64,000 nt of DNA from Micrasema longulum (taxonomy: Eukaryota > Arthropoda > Insecta > Trichoptera > Brachycentridae), in contig JAGVSM010002371.1 in assembly GCA_022494885.1 (NCBI GenBank), forward strand, positions 1 to 64,000. The letters are read 5' to 3'. Both the position numbers and the translations under genes were made by a program. The first letter of the stretch is position 1. The number at the start of each line of letters is the position of its first letter. The notes under the pieces were generated by a model. The model was not told the DNA's origin. It made no database searches and worked only from the letters and a program-made list of their open reading frames with translations. Shown piece by piece: positions 54,890 through 63,539 of the stretch.

Positions 54890-55260
54890 AACTTAATATT
54901 TATTTTGTAAATAAAACAATGGTACTTTGATTATGTGACAACAGAGGATCTGTGCTTTATATTCAAGATTCCAGTCAACAATAGCATTCCAAACTGCTTG
55001 TGCCTGTTTGCTTCCCGATGAGTTTTCTAATTTTGGCACAACAATAAGTTGTTCTTTATTATCGTATGAAATAACGATTGGTAGACGTTCCTCTTTAGAT
55101 TTGCGTACATCCAAAGCCGGCAACAGTTTTCCATTCCAGTGGACAGTTACAGTATCTGGTACATCGTTTTGAAAATTAAGTTTTATAGCTTCTGCGCGCT
55201 GTTTTCGCTTTTCTGTACGAATTCTTTGGATGAAGGACTTGGAGGACCGTAATCTCTGTT
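54890..55260 (-). mobile_element. DNA transposase fragment (superfamily uncertain)
   Basis: The minus strand reads YGPPSPSSKEFVQKSENS, a stop, then ILTVHWNGKLLPALDVRKSK, EERLPIVISYDNKEQLIVVP, KLENSSGSKQAQAVWNAIVD and WNLEYKAQILCCH. The HWxGK..D..RLPI..S....QL..VPKL..G.G..QA pattern is familiar from a large family of insect transposase-like proteins whose next conserved block (a DTTxSNTG-type motif) is lost here. One internal stop and missing ends make it inactive. The hydrophobic end NKY to the left is likely readthrough. Confidence 0.6.
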
Positions 55261-55325
55261 AATGCCTAGACTTTCATATTCCTTTCTCAAAAATGCTTTC
55301 CCACTCTGTTACAATAAATAAAGAT
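55254..55325 (-). repeat. Family R fragment
   Basis: TTAATGCCTAGACTTTCATA, TTCCTTTCTCAAAAATGC and CTCTGTTACAATAAATA match the family in reverse. Confidence 0.55.
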
Positions 55326-55358
55326 CTATTTTTTTCCGAACTAACCAATAATAATGTG

Positions 55359-55590
55359 TTCTGATAGATTTCCGGTTTACGGGATTACCCACTAATTAGC
55401 AGAACTCACCGGAGGGAACTTCTACAGGCGGAGTAATTTTGAAATCACAAAACTTTAAAAAATCATTGCACTGATACCTAATACGATACAAATATAATTA
55501 ATTTCTGGCTTAGTCAATTAGCAAATTAAAAAAAAAATATGAAAACACTGAACTTCATATGAGCTGTTAAATGAATAAAAACCAACGGTT
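55359..55590 (+). repeat. Unnamed repeat shared with 20728-20870
   Basis: GATAGATTTCCGGTTTACGG, TTCTGGCTTAGTCAATTAGC and CACTGAACTTC occur in the same order as at 20728. It directly abuts the palindrome at 55593. Confidence 0.45.
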
Positions 55591-55645
55591 ATTTTATTAT
55601 ATAAATAAAAGACGATTGATACTTTGATCCACAAATTTGGGATAT

Positions 55646-55688
55646 CCAGTGATCGGTTTCATCGCTTTCGCTACATCTTCGAGACTGG
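55646..55688 (-). ncRNA. Hammerhead-like motif, family 2 (left arm)
   Basis: On the minus strand CCAGU (55688-55684) pairs perfectly with ACUGG (55650-55646) as stem I. Stem II is GUAGC-GAAA-GCGAU and GAAACCGAU precedes C at the H17 position. The core reads CUCGAAGA, not CUGANGA, so catalysis is doubtful unless the ancestral form was CUGAAGA. Confidence 0.5.
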
Positions 55689-56029
55689 CATCTGTATTAA
55701 AGAGTTAATTGTATTTATACAAAACAGAGATAAGGATAAAGAATTCAAAATTATATGAAAGTAAATAAAATAAAGTTATTTTTATCTAAGAATCGTTATC
55801 GAATATTTTTCAGGTTAACTAATAAGTTGATATAATGCTATTTGAGTTAAAAATAAAATACTTAAACTCATTTAAATAGCATTAAATCAACTTATTAGTT
55901 AACCCGATTTTTTTTTTAAATGATCCTTAAGATAAAAATAATTTTATTTAATTTACTTTCATATAATTTTGAATTCTCTATGTTTACCTCTGTTTTGTAA
56001 AGAAACATATAACTCTTTAAAAAAGATAT

Positions 56030-56071
56030 CAATTTTGAAGATGTCGCGAAAGCAATGAAACCGGTTACTGG
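56030..56071 (+). ncRNA. Hammerhead-like motif, family 2 (right arm)
   Basis: UUGAAGAUGUCGC-GAAA-GCAAUGAAACCGGUUACUGG keeps the order core, stem II, GAAA, palindrome ACCGGU and stem I 3' strand (ACUGG). It is split here as UUGAAGA, UGUCGCGAAAGCAAU, GAAACCGGUU and ACUGG. The 5' stem I strand is lost and C3 has become U. Confidence 0.45.
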
Positions 56072-56159
56072 ATATTCCAAATTTGTTGTGTTATGACTCG
56101 TCTTTCATTTATATAATAAATTACCATGAACTTCCGTCAAGATTTTTCACTTACGAACT

Positions 56160-56250
56160 TAAATGTTTTAAACAACAGATAAGGAAAAAATTTTTGAAGA
56201 AATATGGGCGTCCAGGTATTTTCAGGTCTTTTGACCTATCTCTAAAAATA
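56160..56250 (+). repeat. Family R fragment (weak)
   Basis: AAATATGGGCGTCCAGGTAT and TTTTGACCTATC loosely match the family middle. Low confidence. Confidence 0.3.
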
Positions 56251-56299
56251 TCGTGATGTATGTATAATCAATGTTGTGGTTAAAGGTTGTCTTTAATCT

Positions 56300-56700
56300 T
56301 TAATGTCTTACAATGGACGTTAAATGCGTAAAATCATATTTTAACACCAAAACGAAATTCAATAACAAATAAAAAGGATGAATAAATTGCTTAAGGATAA
56401 TTTTCTTAGCCGGGGTCGTGTTAAGACGAAGATAATGGTCCATAAAAATATCTTCTTTAGTGTATAAAGAAACGGCTGTACGCGGTATCCACTTGTTTAC
56501 AAAGGGAAATTTCGAGAATGGTCTGTGATTCGGAGCCCGCGGCAGATAGGATAAACAAATATGTACGATCAATTCTATGATGTCCTTCCTGATATAAATC
56601 TTGTTTAATCTGTCGCCTGTCAGGTTCTCGAACCTTCGAAGGAAGCGGGGTTATTAGGAATTCTGTTCTGGTCTTCACTAGAAGAATTTTAAGTAAGGAT
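56300..56700 (-). other. Unrecognised open frames
   Basis: Two overlapping minus frames (56457-56678 with LITPLPSKVREPDRRQIKQD and 56300-56572) are less AT-rich than the surroundings and lack stops for 70-90 codons. I recognise no motif. Transposon gag-like or LTR sequence is possible. Confidence 0.25.
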
Positions 56701-56811
56701 GCGTAGCAGCGCTTAGAAAGTTTGTATAATTTCGATAAGCTTCTTGTAAAATAAAAATACAGGTATATACGTTGCGTTCCAATGTTTAATGGTATATGTT
56801 AATATGTTAGT

Positions 56812-57470
56812 GCAATGTTTTTCAACCTGTGGATCGTGACTCCCGTGGGGGTCGCAAAACGATGATTTGGGGGCCACATGAACTGAAGTACTCTCTTATG
56901 ATAGAGAAAATCCAAAAGAAGTTACTGAGATATCTCTACACGAGAGAGTGCGGGTATTATCCTTGGCTCTATCCGACCGAGTTTACCCAGTGTATGCTTG
57001 GCTACAACAGTTTAGAGACTAGAAGGAATGTGTATTTGACTACACATTTTTATCGATTGCCACTGTCGAAAATACTGAGATTATGATGAGAATTGGTTTG
57101 TATATTCCTGATAATTACTTAAGATAGCGTCAGCATAGATTGTTTCATGTTCCGATACACAGGACTAACCTGCCGATGGTTATGCCTGTTGGAAGGGCTA
57201 CCGCTATGCTGAACAACATTGCTCTGGATATTGATCTGTTCCATGTATCCGAAGGAGTTTTCCGTAGCAGGATTCTCCTGTTACTTTGACATAAGTCTCT
57301 TTCATGTATTTTTTTCTTTTTTATAATATGTACTCATTCAATGTATATTTGTAATGTTTATGTTTTATTTAAATAAATTAATTAAATTGAAAACCTTGCT
57401 TGAGGGGTCGCTGTTACAAGTAAGGCAAAAATGCAAGGGTTTTAGGTCCTACACTAAAAATACAATAGCT
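56812..57470 (+). mobile_element. hAT-like MITE split by a LINE
   Basis: CAATGTTTTTCAACCTGTGG, GATCGTGACTCCC, GGGGGTCGC at the left recall the ends of hAT-type MITEs (CAGTGGTTCTCAACC..GGTCGCGACCCC). The sequence resumes after the LINE at about 57392 with GAGGGGTCGCTG. Whether the right terminus is present is unclear. Confidence 0.45.
56889..57391 (+). mobile_element. LINE remnant (same family as 42660)
   Basis: The plus strand reads YSLMIEKIQKKLLRYLYTRE, YYPWLYPTEFTQCMLGYNSL and ETRRNVYLTTHFYRLPLSK (56892-57080), then in other frames NLPMVMPVGRATAMLNNIAL, DIDLFHVSEGVFRSRILL. The tail ends TTTATTTAAATAAATTAATT. It is a Jockey-like C-terminus, and the best of the two copies. Confidence 0.8.
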
Positions 57471-57474
57471 TTAG

Positions 57475-58165
57475 TGAGAAGGCGGTGCTTGTTTTTTGTC
57501 GAATCGTTGTAACATCTTTCTTTTTTTAGACCTAAGTAAAAGTATATAGCTAAAGTGGAAGCGCGGTACGACATTTCTTTATACAAACGTATTCGTGTAT
57601 TTTCTTTCTTGATCATAGCACTAGAGCAGTGATTTTTTACAAACTACAGATATTTAACATTTTGATCCAAAAACCCTTAAAAGAGCCCAGTTTTATCTAC
57701 CGTATACAAATGTCGTATTACTATTTTTAAAAGGTACCGACGAAGCAAAGTTCATTCTGAACTCTTTCTTCGAAATCGGTTCATTCTTGGGGTGCGAAAA
57801 CGTAAAAAAAGCATTGTTAACATATGTTATTTTTTGTTGTTGGATTGATTATTTAAAACTATTTATTTTCTTATTATATCGAAATATTACCTATCATTTC
57901 AATATAAATGTGTCTTGTGTGTGTGTGTTCTTAAAATAAATACTTTATATTTAACACAATTTTATTTAAGTACTTATTTTATTTTATTAAGTTTATTTTG
58001 CTATTAGGCACAAACAATGATAAACGTAACAGTGTATATATGGTGTTTCTTCATTTCTATTGAAATGTCTATCATTCAAAATGTCTATTTACGCCCTTGA
58101 CTAGTAACAATATATTACTTTATTTTTAACTTCTTAAAATTCAACATTTGTAAGAACTGAAAAAA
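57475..58165. other. Unassigned DNA
   Basis: No gene recognised. GAGCAGTGATTTTTTACAAA near 57623 may be another DNA-transposon end. Confidence 0.35.
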
Positions 58166-58169
58166 AAAG

Positions 58170-58310
58170 ATCTTTCAATCATAGGCAGAGTGGCAATTTT
58201 TACACGGTGTGTAACTTAAAACAACCATTGACAAGTTGTAAGCCCTGTATGTACCTAGAGTTCAATATTCTCTTCTCTAAAATATTATCCATCTCTTTTG
58301 TGATGATATT
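58170..58310 (-). repeat. Family R fragment
   Basis: CATAGGCAGAGTGGCAATTT, CACGGTGTGTAACTTAAAAC, TGACAAGTTGTAAGCCCTG match the family in reverse. Confidence 0.6.
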
Positions 58311-58925
58311 TTATTCTTTCTATTTCGGTATATTTTATTACCAGGGCCCACAGTAATCCAAATTTAACTGTTCTTGATCCTATTAAATAATTTATTTGGT
58401 AAACAATAAAATTCTTTTTCTTTTGTAGAATCTCTAAAGTAAATACAAATAATTTATTTTTTCTAATAAAACTCACATTAACTCGTAAATTTATGTGACA
58501 TTTAAAGCTCTTAACATTTTTACAACATTCTCAACAGATGCGATAAATTAAATGTGTACATAATTAATACCAGTTTTAAAATTGTCTTAACAACCATTCC
58601 ATTTTTATGTCAGAAAAATCACCAATGTTTATAATGTCACCATGATTTTTAAACACAAAAATCAAAAAAATATTAAATCAGATTATCTTAGCCCTTAGGC
58701 ATTGACATATGAAAGGGGTGCGTATCCGAAATTGTTTTACGTTTGTGTTTATTTCGTAATATCTAAGTTAATTCAATAATTTTCTGTGGATTTGATTACT
58801 GTTTTTTTTTTTATGTTAGAAACATTTACATATATCGAAAACCATAAACATAACAAATATATTTGATGAATCTCCCAGAGGTCTTAAAAAAACAGATGAA
58901 TGTCATTCGTACGCCAGTAGTGGTA
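58311..58925. other. Unassigned AT-rich DNA
   Basis: No feature supported. Confidence 0.4.
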
Positions 58926-58929
58926 TTAT

Positions 58930-59090
58930 AAAATGACACGTCAGCGGTTAAAAGTTCATTTATTATTAAAATAAAAGACTAACGATACTTAAATACACAT
59001 ATTTGGATTAACTGGTGACCGGTTTCATCGCTTTTGCGATATTTTTGAGTCAGGTACGTTCATTATAAAATTAAATACATTTGTTATTTT
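58930..59090 (-). mobile_element. Single-arm copy of the palindrome repeat, with hammerhead-like motif
   Basis: The sequence parallels the left arm of 55593-56120: AAAATAAAAGACTAACGATA, CATATTTGGATTAACTGG, GACCGGTTTCATCGC. On the minus strand GCGAUGAAACCGGUCACC is a hammerhead 3' half with an intact ACCGGU palindrome and stem II AUCGC/GCGAU. The 5' core (CUCAAAAAU) is degenerate. Confidence 0.55.
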
Positions 59091-59094
59091 TTGT

Positions 59095-59190
59095 GAGTTC
59101 AGAGAGCTGAAACCTTTATTGATGCTGGTGAGATTAATCTAACTAAATTATTTTACCCTCGTACTAGGCAACGCCTGAAAATAATTTACA
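59095..59190 (+). repeat. Family R 3' end
   Basis: AGAGCTGAAACCTTTATTGA, GCTGGTGAGATTAATC and ACTAGGCAACGCCTGAAAAT are the family R terminus. Confidence 0.65.
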
Positions 59191-59204
59191 ATATTTATAC
59201 TTCT

Positions 59205-59315
59205 AAGAACAGTTGATGGGCACTAGATTGATGCAGCGAACCTCGATCATATATTATGTTACATAATGGTAAGGTGACCAGTCTTACGCTTTAGGTGCCA
59301 GTCCGGGATGCGTAT
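59205..59315 (-). mobile_element. SINE family A 3' fragment
   Basis: GGGCACTAGATTGATGCAGC, AATGGTAAGGTGACCAGTC and TTACGCTTTAGGTGCCAGTC match the SINE A 3' half in reverse. Confidence 0.6.
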
Positions 59316-59399
59316 TCTAACGGGACGTTAAAATGTATCTTCAATTTTATATACAAAGTAAAATTAAGTTTTCTGTGTGTAAAATAGCGTATACTTACA

Positions 59400-59520
59400 A
59401 TTTTCTAAACATGTTCAGTTACAGGTTACCGAAGTAGATACTTTGAATTTCCCTATAAATATACGCATTTTCGTAGATAAATACCAATGTTGGTTCATAA
59501 TCGCGGCCCCGGGACTGTAA
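59400..59520 (-). repeat. Terminal fragment related to the 977-bp TIR element
   Basis: TTCATAATCGCGGCCCCGGG at 59493-59514 matches the TIR motif. The GGTTACCGAAGTAGATACTT..CGCATTTTCGTA block matches 5930-5985. Confidence 0.45.
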
Positions 59521-59759
59521 AATAAAGAATTGTAAAACCACGTTAAGTAAAAATTTATGTTATTTTTTAAAATCATAATTTAAAAAAAATTATTTATAAT
59601 ATTATTAATAAAACATACATATATACATGAACAATACCAGATTGAATTGCCTTTTTTATGTACCAACTTGTAAAAACAATTATACTTCGAATTCATTCAT
59701 TAGACGTACCTGTAGAAATTATAATGGACTCAGTATTGATGTAGACATTTTTAACTGCA

Positions 59760-60165
59760 CGTTTATTTATTTATTTATTTGACACTTTATATACATATAC
59801 AATAAATATACATATAAGGGCGGGCATATTGCCTTAAGGAAATTTCTTCCTACCTACCCAAACCGTTCAGTTTGAGAAAATTATAAATACATGGACATAT
59901 TGAATCTTACAATTTTATTCAAAAATTAAATGCAAATATTAACAAAAATAAACATACATCAAAAAATATTAATACTATACTATGAAGAGAGAGGGGATGG
60001 GAAGGAAAGGATAAAGGAACAATTTTAATATTTAAGTAGTGACATTTCAATCTTGACTTAAATGTAAATAAAGAAGGGGCGTCTTTAACATTAGTGGGTA
60101 GATTATTCCACAATCGAGTAGCTACTACTTTGAAAGAGGAGGCAAGACGTTGCATTTATACAGAA
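59760..60165 (-). mobile_element. CR1-like LINE C-terminus and 3' UTR
   Basis: The minus frame (60155-59919) starts MQRLASSFKVVATRLWNNLP and continues NVKDAPSLFTFKSRLKCHYL, the standard C-terminus of this family. The 3' UTR holds GGGCGGGCATATTGCCTTAA and TTTATTTATTTATTTATTTG as tail. Split relatives lie at 12290/13010 and 25400. Confidence 0.8.
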
Positions 60166-60231
60166 AATTTCTTCATGGGGTCGATTATTTGGGACAGTTG
60201 ATGAATGTGCATCTTGAGTGTTTTTTTTTTT

Positions 60232-60402
60232 TTTTGCACCACATCAGGCCAGGAGGCCCAATTACAGTGGTGAATTACATCACAGAGCACCCAGGCTTGA
60301 GAAAAATCACATTTTAATTTTTGTGTTCTCACCGGGAATCGAACCCGGAACCTTCCGTCTGTGAGTCAAGCGTCTTGACCACTACACCACGGAGGCCGCC
60401 AA
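60232..60402 (-). mobile_element. SINE family B, tRNA-derived
   Basis: The head on the minus strand contains GGTTCGATTCCCGG (box B; GGGAATCGAACCCGG on plus) and GTGTAGTGGTCAAGACGC (box A region). The body includes CAGGCCAGGAGGCCCAATTA and ends in a T run (minus A tail). Fragments at 16715 and 44676. Confidence 0.8.
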
Positions 60403-60404
60403 TG

Positions 60405-61675
60405 TGTTTATGCTATGTATATGTGCCGCATGTAATGTATATGTTTGGGTATGTTTTATATGTGCGTGGATGGCTCGGAGTGTACATTCGGTATTATGAT
60501 TTATTTTAATTTATTACCTCTATGGAAAACGCAAATTATTCTTTTCTCACTTGAAATGCTTATTTATTTATTTTTGACACAATCAATGTTTATATCTTTT
60601 GCATAATTTATGAAAAATTAATTGGTCTTTTTATGTTAAATAATTGTTGTGTTTAATGCTTATTATGTATGACTGTTCGTTTTTTGAATAAAATAAAATA
60701 AAAACGAGATATTGTACTCACAGAAGTTATAGAAAAAATCGTTTGGGACGGTACATAAAAAGAAAACATTTTTATGACAATACATAACCTCCGTTAAAAT
60801 GATCCAATAAATTAATATTAAAATTGGTGAAAAAAATGTGAAAGGATAAGGGTAAGAAAAAAAGGAAGAAACAAGATAAATAAATAAATTGATCATTAAA
60901 AAAGTTTATTAACTTCACATAGCTATGAAAGATAAATATAATAAGCTAAAACTGTCCATGACAGACGAAGACTTGAAGACCAATTAAAGATACTGGGGCC
61001 GTCTGACGAAAGTCAGATTTGACTTTTGACGGCATTCTTTATCTCCACTGACGTTTTTGTTTTGTTTCTGTCAACCCCATTTATCATTCAGCCATCTACA
61101 GACGTCAACGGACAACGGACAACGGACTACGAACAACAGACAACGCCAACTCAGGTAATGTGGAGATTACTAAAGATAAAACGTTGGAATAGAACAGAAA
61201 AGGGTTCTAAAAATCATCAAAAGCTACGTTTTAAGGCGTACGATGCGTATTGAAACTCAGAGTGAATGAAAAATGATTGTTAAGTACCATAACGACAAAT
61301 TATTTTTATTTTTATTTCTCTTTCTGTACTTAATGAGCAATGGTGTAACGGGCACTGCCGTCGGAACAAATGTAATCTCAATGTGTTTTTTAACGTAGTT
61401 TTTATAAAGTAATATGGTTACATAAGATGATACATGTTTTTTTAAAATTATTATTATCTACTTTTACATTTATTAAGGTCAGGCATAAAAAAAAAAATAG
61501 GTTTAAAATAAAATAATCGTAGCCTTTTTGTCAAAATGTGCAAAACAACCGTTTCATTTAACTTTTTCGTACGAACTCTTTTGTCCGTGAAAATTTTAAT
61601 ACTTAAGTAATAAAAAATAGTAAGAAATCAGGTATTTCTATTTTGGAAACTTCATTTAACTTCACTAGTTTCACA
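60405..61675. other. Unassigned DNA
   Basis: No gene recognised. ACAACGGACAACGGACTAC near 61110 is a short tandem. TCTGACGAAAGTCAGA at 61002-61017 is a small palindrome. The 75-codon frame at 61026 is driven by these and unlike known proteins. Confidence 0.4.
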
Positions 61676-61679
61676 ATTT

Positions 61680-61942
61680 GTCGGCCTCGTGGTGTGATGG
61701 TCAGCGCATTAACCCGCCATGCAAGAGGTCTCGGGTTCGATTCCCGACATGCTTGATGTTAAATATTTATTTAAAATGGGTGTTTTTACATTAGTATATT
61801 TCATAGTCCCTGGACTGGTAGCTGAAGCGTAAGACTGATCATCTTACATTCATGTAACAAAAATGATCACGATACGCTGCGATTGGTGTACTAATGCAGT
61901 GCCCTATGCCTATTAGGTGCGGAAAAGGAACGATGATGATGA
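61680..61942 (+). mobile_element. SINE family A, full copy
   Basis: The head has GTGGTGTGATGGTCAGCGC and TCGGGTTCGATTCCCGAC (box B), then AAAATGGGTGTTTTTACATT, GGTAGCTGAAGCGTAAGAC, GATACGCTGCGATTGGTGTA, CAGTGCCCTATGCC, and a GATGATGATGATG tail. It is the best plus-strand reference for the family. Confidence 0.9.
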
Positions 61943-62218
61943 TGTTTAACAATTGGTCCTGAAAGCTGTAACTTTCAAAAAAAAAGAACTAGCTCTCGTA
62001 CTTGGAGAGTGTCTTACAGTATTTTAGTTTTTTAATACATAAAATAAGATAAAAATATATAATTAGTAAATTCCGACTCCTCTCTTCTTCCCGCCTCTTT
62101 TATTCAAGATTGAACATTAAAAAATATTTACCCAAATAAACGTTGGCTTTTAATAACATGTGTCCTATCAGCACGTGAAGGTGTATAGTGGGATAAGCAT
62201 TTTAGTGTTATTAGTTTT

Positions 62219-62246
62219 TTGACTAAGAGACAGGTACGTCTCAAAA
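62219..62246 (+). ncRNA. Degenerate hammerhead, family 1, first tandem unit
   Basis: UUGACUA-A-GAGAC-AGGUAC-GUCUC-AAAA parallels CUGACGA-A-GAGACG..CGUUUC-GAAA at 4223-4250. Stem II pairs fully while core positions are mutated. Confidence 0.5.
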
Positions 62247-62347
62247 CACCTATATAATAAGTGCACATTGGCGTTAGCTTTTAAGAGCACGTGTCCTATC
62301 AGCACGTGAAGGTGCATAGTGGCATTTACTCGTTAGTGTAATTAGTG

Positions 62348-62368
62348 TCTCAAAACTAGTAGACTTAG
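62348..62368 (+). ncRNA. Degenerate hammerhead 3' half, second tandem unit
   Basis: UCUC-AAA-ACUAGU-A-GACUUAG keeps a palindromic stem III (ACUAGU in place of ACCGGU), the A at H17 and GAC of stem I. The 5' half is deleted. Confidence 0.4.
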
Positions 62369-62464
62369 AAAAGTAGTTATGTACTAATATTTATTAACAT
62401 TTATTTAAATTTTTGACCACAAAGTTTTTAATTTAAACAATATTAGTAATGGATATCTAAATAA

Positions 62465-62785
62465 ATAATAAAATACTTTCATGTAATAAGATTTTTATTT
62501 TATTTATTTCAATTATAATAACTTATTATATTTATTTATTCATACAATACATATGTAATACAAAAAATCATTACAATTACATTACATACATAAGAGTACT
62601 TTTACATCAATTATAGTCATTGTTTCATGTAAAAAAAAAAAAAAGATCAGAAAATCAATTGATCAAACAGCATATTCCTCAGCTTCCTTTCAGGTCCTTT
62701 TAATTATCCATTTATGAACTAGAGCTTTAAAAGCATTGCTTTTGATTTTGCTTTTACATAATATATAAGTATAAACATACATTTC
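62465..62785. other. Unassigned AT-rich DNA
   Basis: No feature supported. Confidence 0.4.
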
Positions 62786-62789
62786 ATAC

Positions 62790-62930
62790 ATGACTTGTAG
62801 TTACGCGGCCACTTAAACCAACTAATAACAGGTCAAAAGCCCTGAAATTGCCTAGACGTCCGTATTCCCTTCTCTTAAATGTTCTCCATCCATGTTATAT
62901 GTCAATAATATGTATATTGCCAAATCACAA
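62790..62930 (-). repeat. Family R fragment
   Basis: GCGGCCACTTAAACCAACTA, AACAGGTCAAAAGCCCTG, TAGACGTCCGTATTCCC and CTTAAATGTTCTCCATCC match the family in reverse. Confidence 0.65.
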
Positions 62931-62934
62931 TTCG

Positions 62935-63535
62935 TTTTTTAATACTTTCACCTGTAAAAGTCAAACAAAAGGTACAAATGTATCCTTAAAAAGTATCGTA
63001 ATATAACGGATGTCTTGTAAGATACTGTACCAAAACTTGTCAAAAATTCTATCCTGAAAAATGGCTGACATAACCCTCCAGAATGCACGGCTGGAAATGT
63101 AAAAATATTTTTATATCCGCCCATTTCTCACCCATAAAGGGGTAATAAAAAAATCTTTAATATTCACATCCATGTTGAGTAAAAAGATTTCTTACCTATA
63201 CCACGGGGTGCTGCTGGGTCCTCGATATGTTAAATTCAGTCATAAATATGTTTTACGAATCTCTGTATTCATACCATCTTCAAAACTCCGAAATTAATCC
63301 CTCTTATGTAATCATTCACAGCATCTTAATAATAAGTCGTAAGTAAGCCTGCCTGATTTATGCACAAAACTCCCTTTGTTGTTGTACAAATCAGGGTGGT
63401 CATTACGGCATAATGGAATTTATCCTCGAGACTTATGGTTTACATTCTACTTTCGGATGCCTTTAAATGAGTTACGGCTTAATAGCTCTGTAATCGTTAT
63501 CCAGTAAAAAAATTAAGTATCTAGGCTATAAAGCT
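62935..63535. other. Unassigned DNA
   Basis: No gene recognised. Confidence 0.4.
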
Positions 63536-63539
63536 CATC

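Larger units (their letters stand above)
55593..56120. repeat. 528-bp palindrome (fold-back element)
   Basis: The left arm 55593-55848 and the right arm 55864-56120 are inverted copies over their whole length. Centre words GGTTAACTAATAAGTTGAT (55813) and ATCAACTTATTAGTTAACC (to 55903) are a near-perfect pair, and outer words TTTATTATATAAAT.. and ..ATTTATATAATAAA close the arms. Each arm carries a hammerhead-like motif. Tail-to-tail arrangement of retroelement ends is known for Penelope-like elements. No coding sequence is seen. Confidence 0.75.
62130..62460 (+). mobile_element. Tandem pair of PLE-type hammerhead units
   Basis: GTCCTATCAGCACGTGAAGG occurs at 62162 and 62293, a 131-base period. 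Each unit is followed by hammerhead debris, and the second by TAGACTTAGAAAAGTAG and TGACCACAAAGTT, as at 4257-4330. Direct tandem repeats are the typical arrangement of Penelope pseudo-LTRs. The coding part is not present. Confidence 0.6.

Noticed and set aside
61002..61150. Palindrome TCTGACGAAAGTCAGA and ACAACGGA repeats as a TIR or ribozyme
   Set aside because: TGACGAAAG resembles part of a hammerhead core but has no stem II, GAA or stem III in order. No partner end was found.
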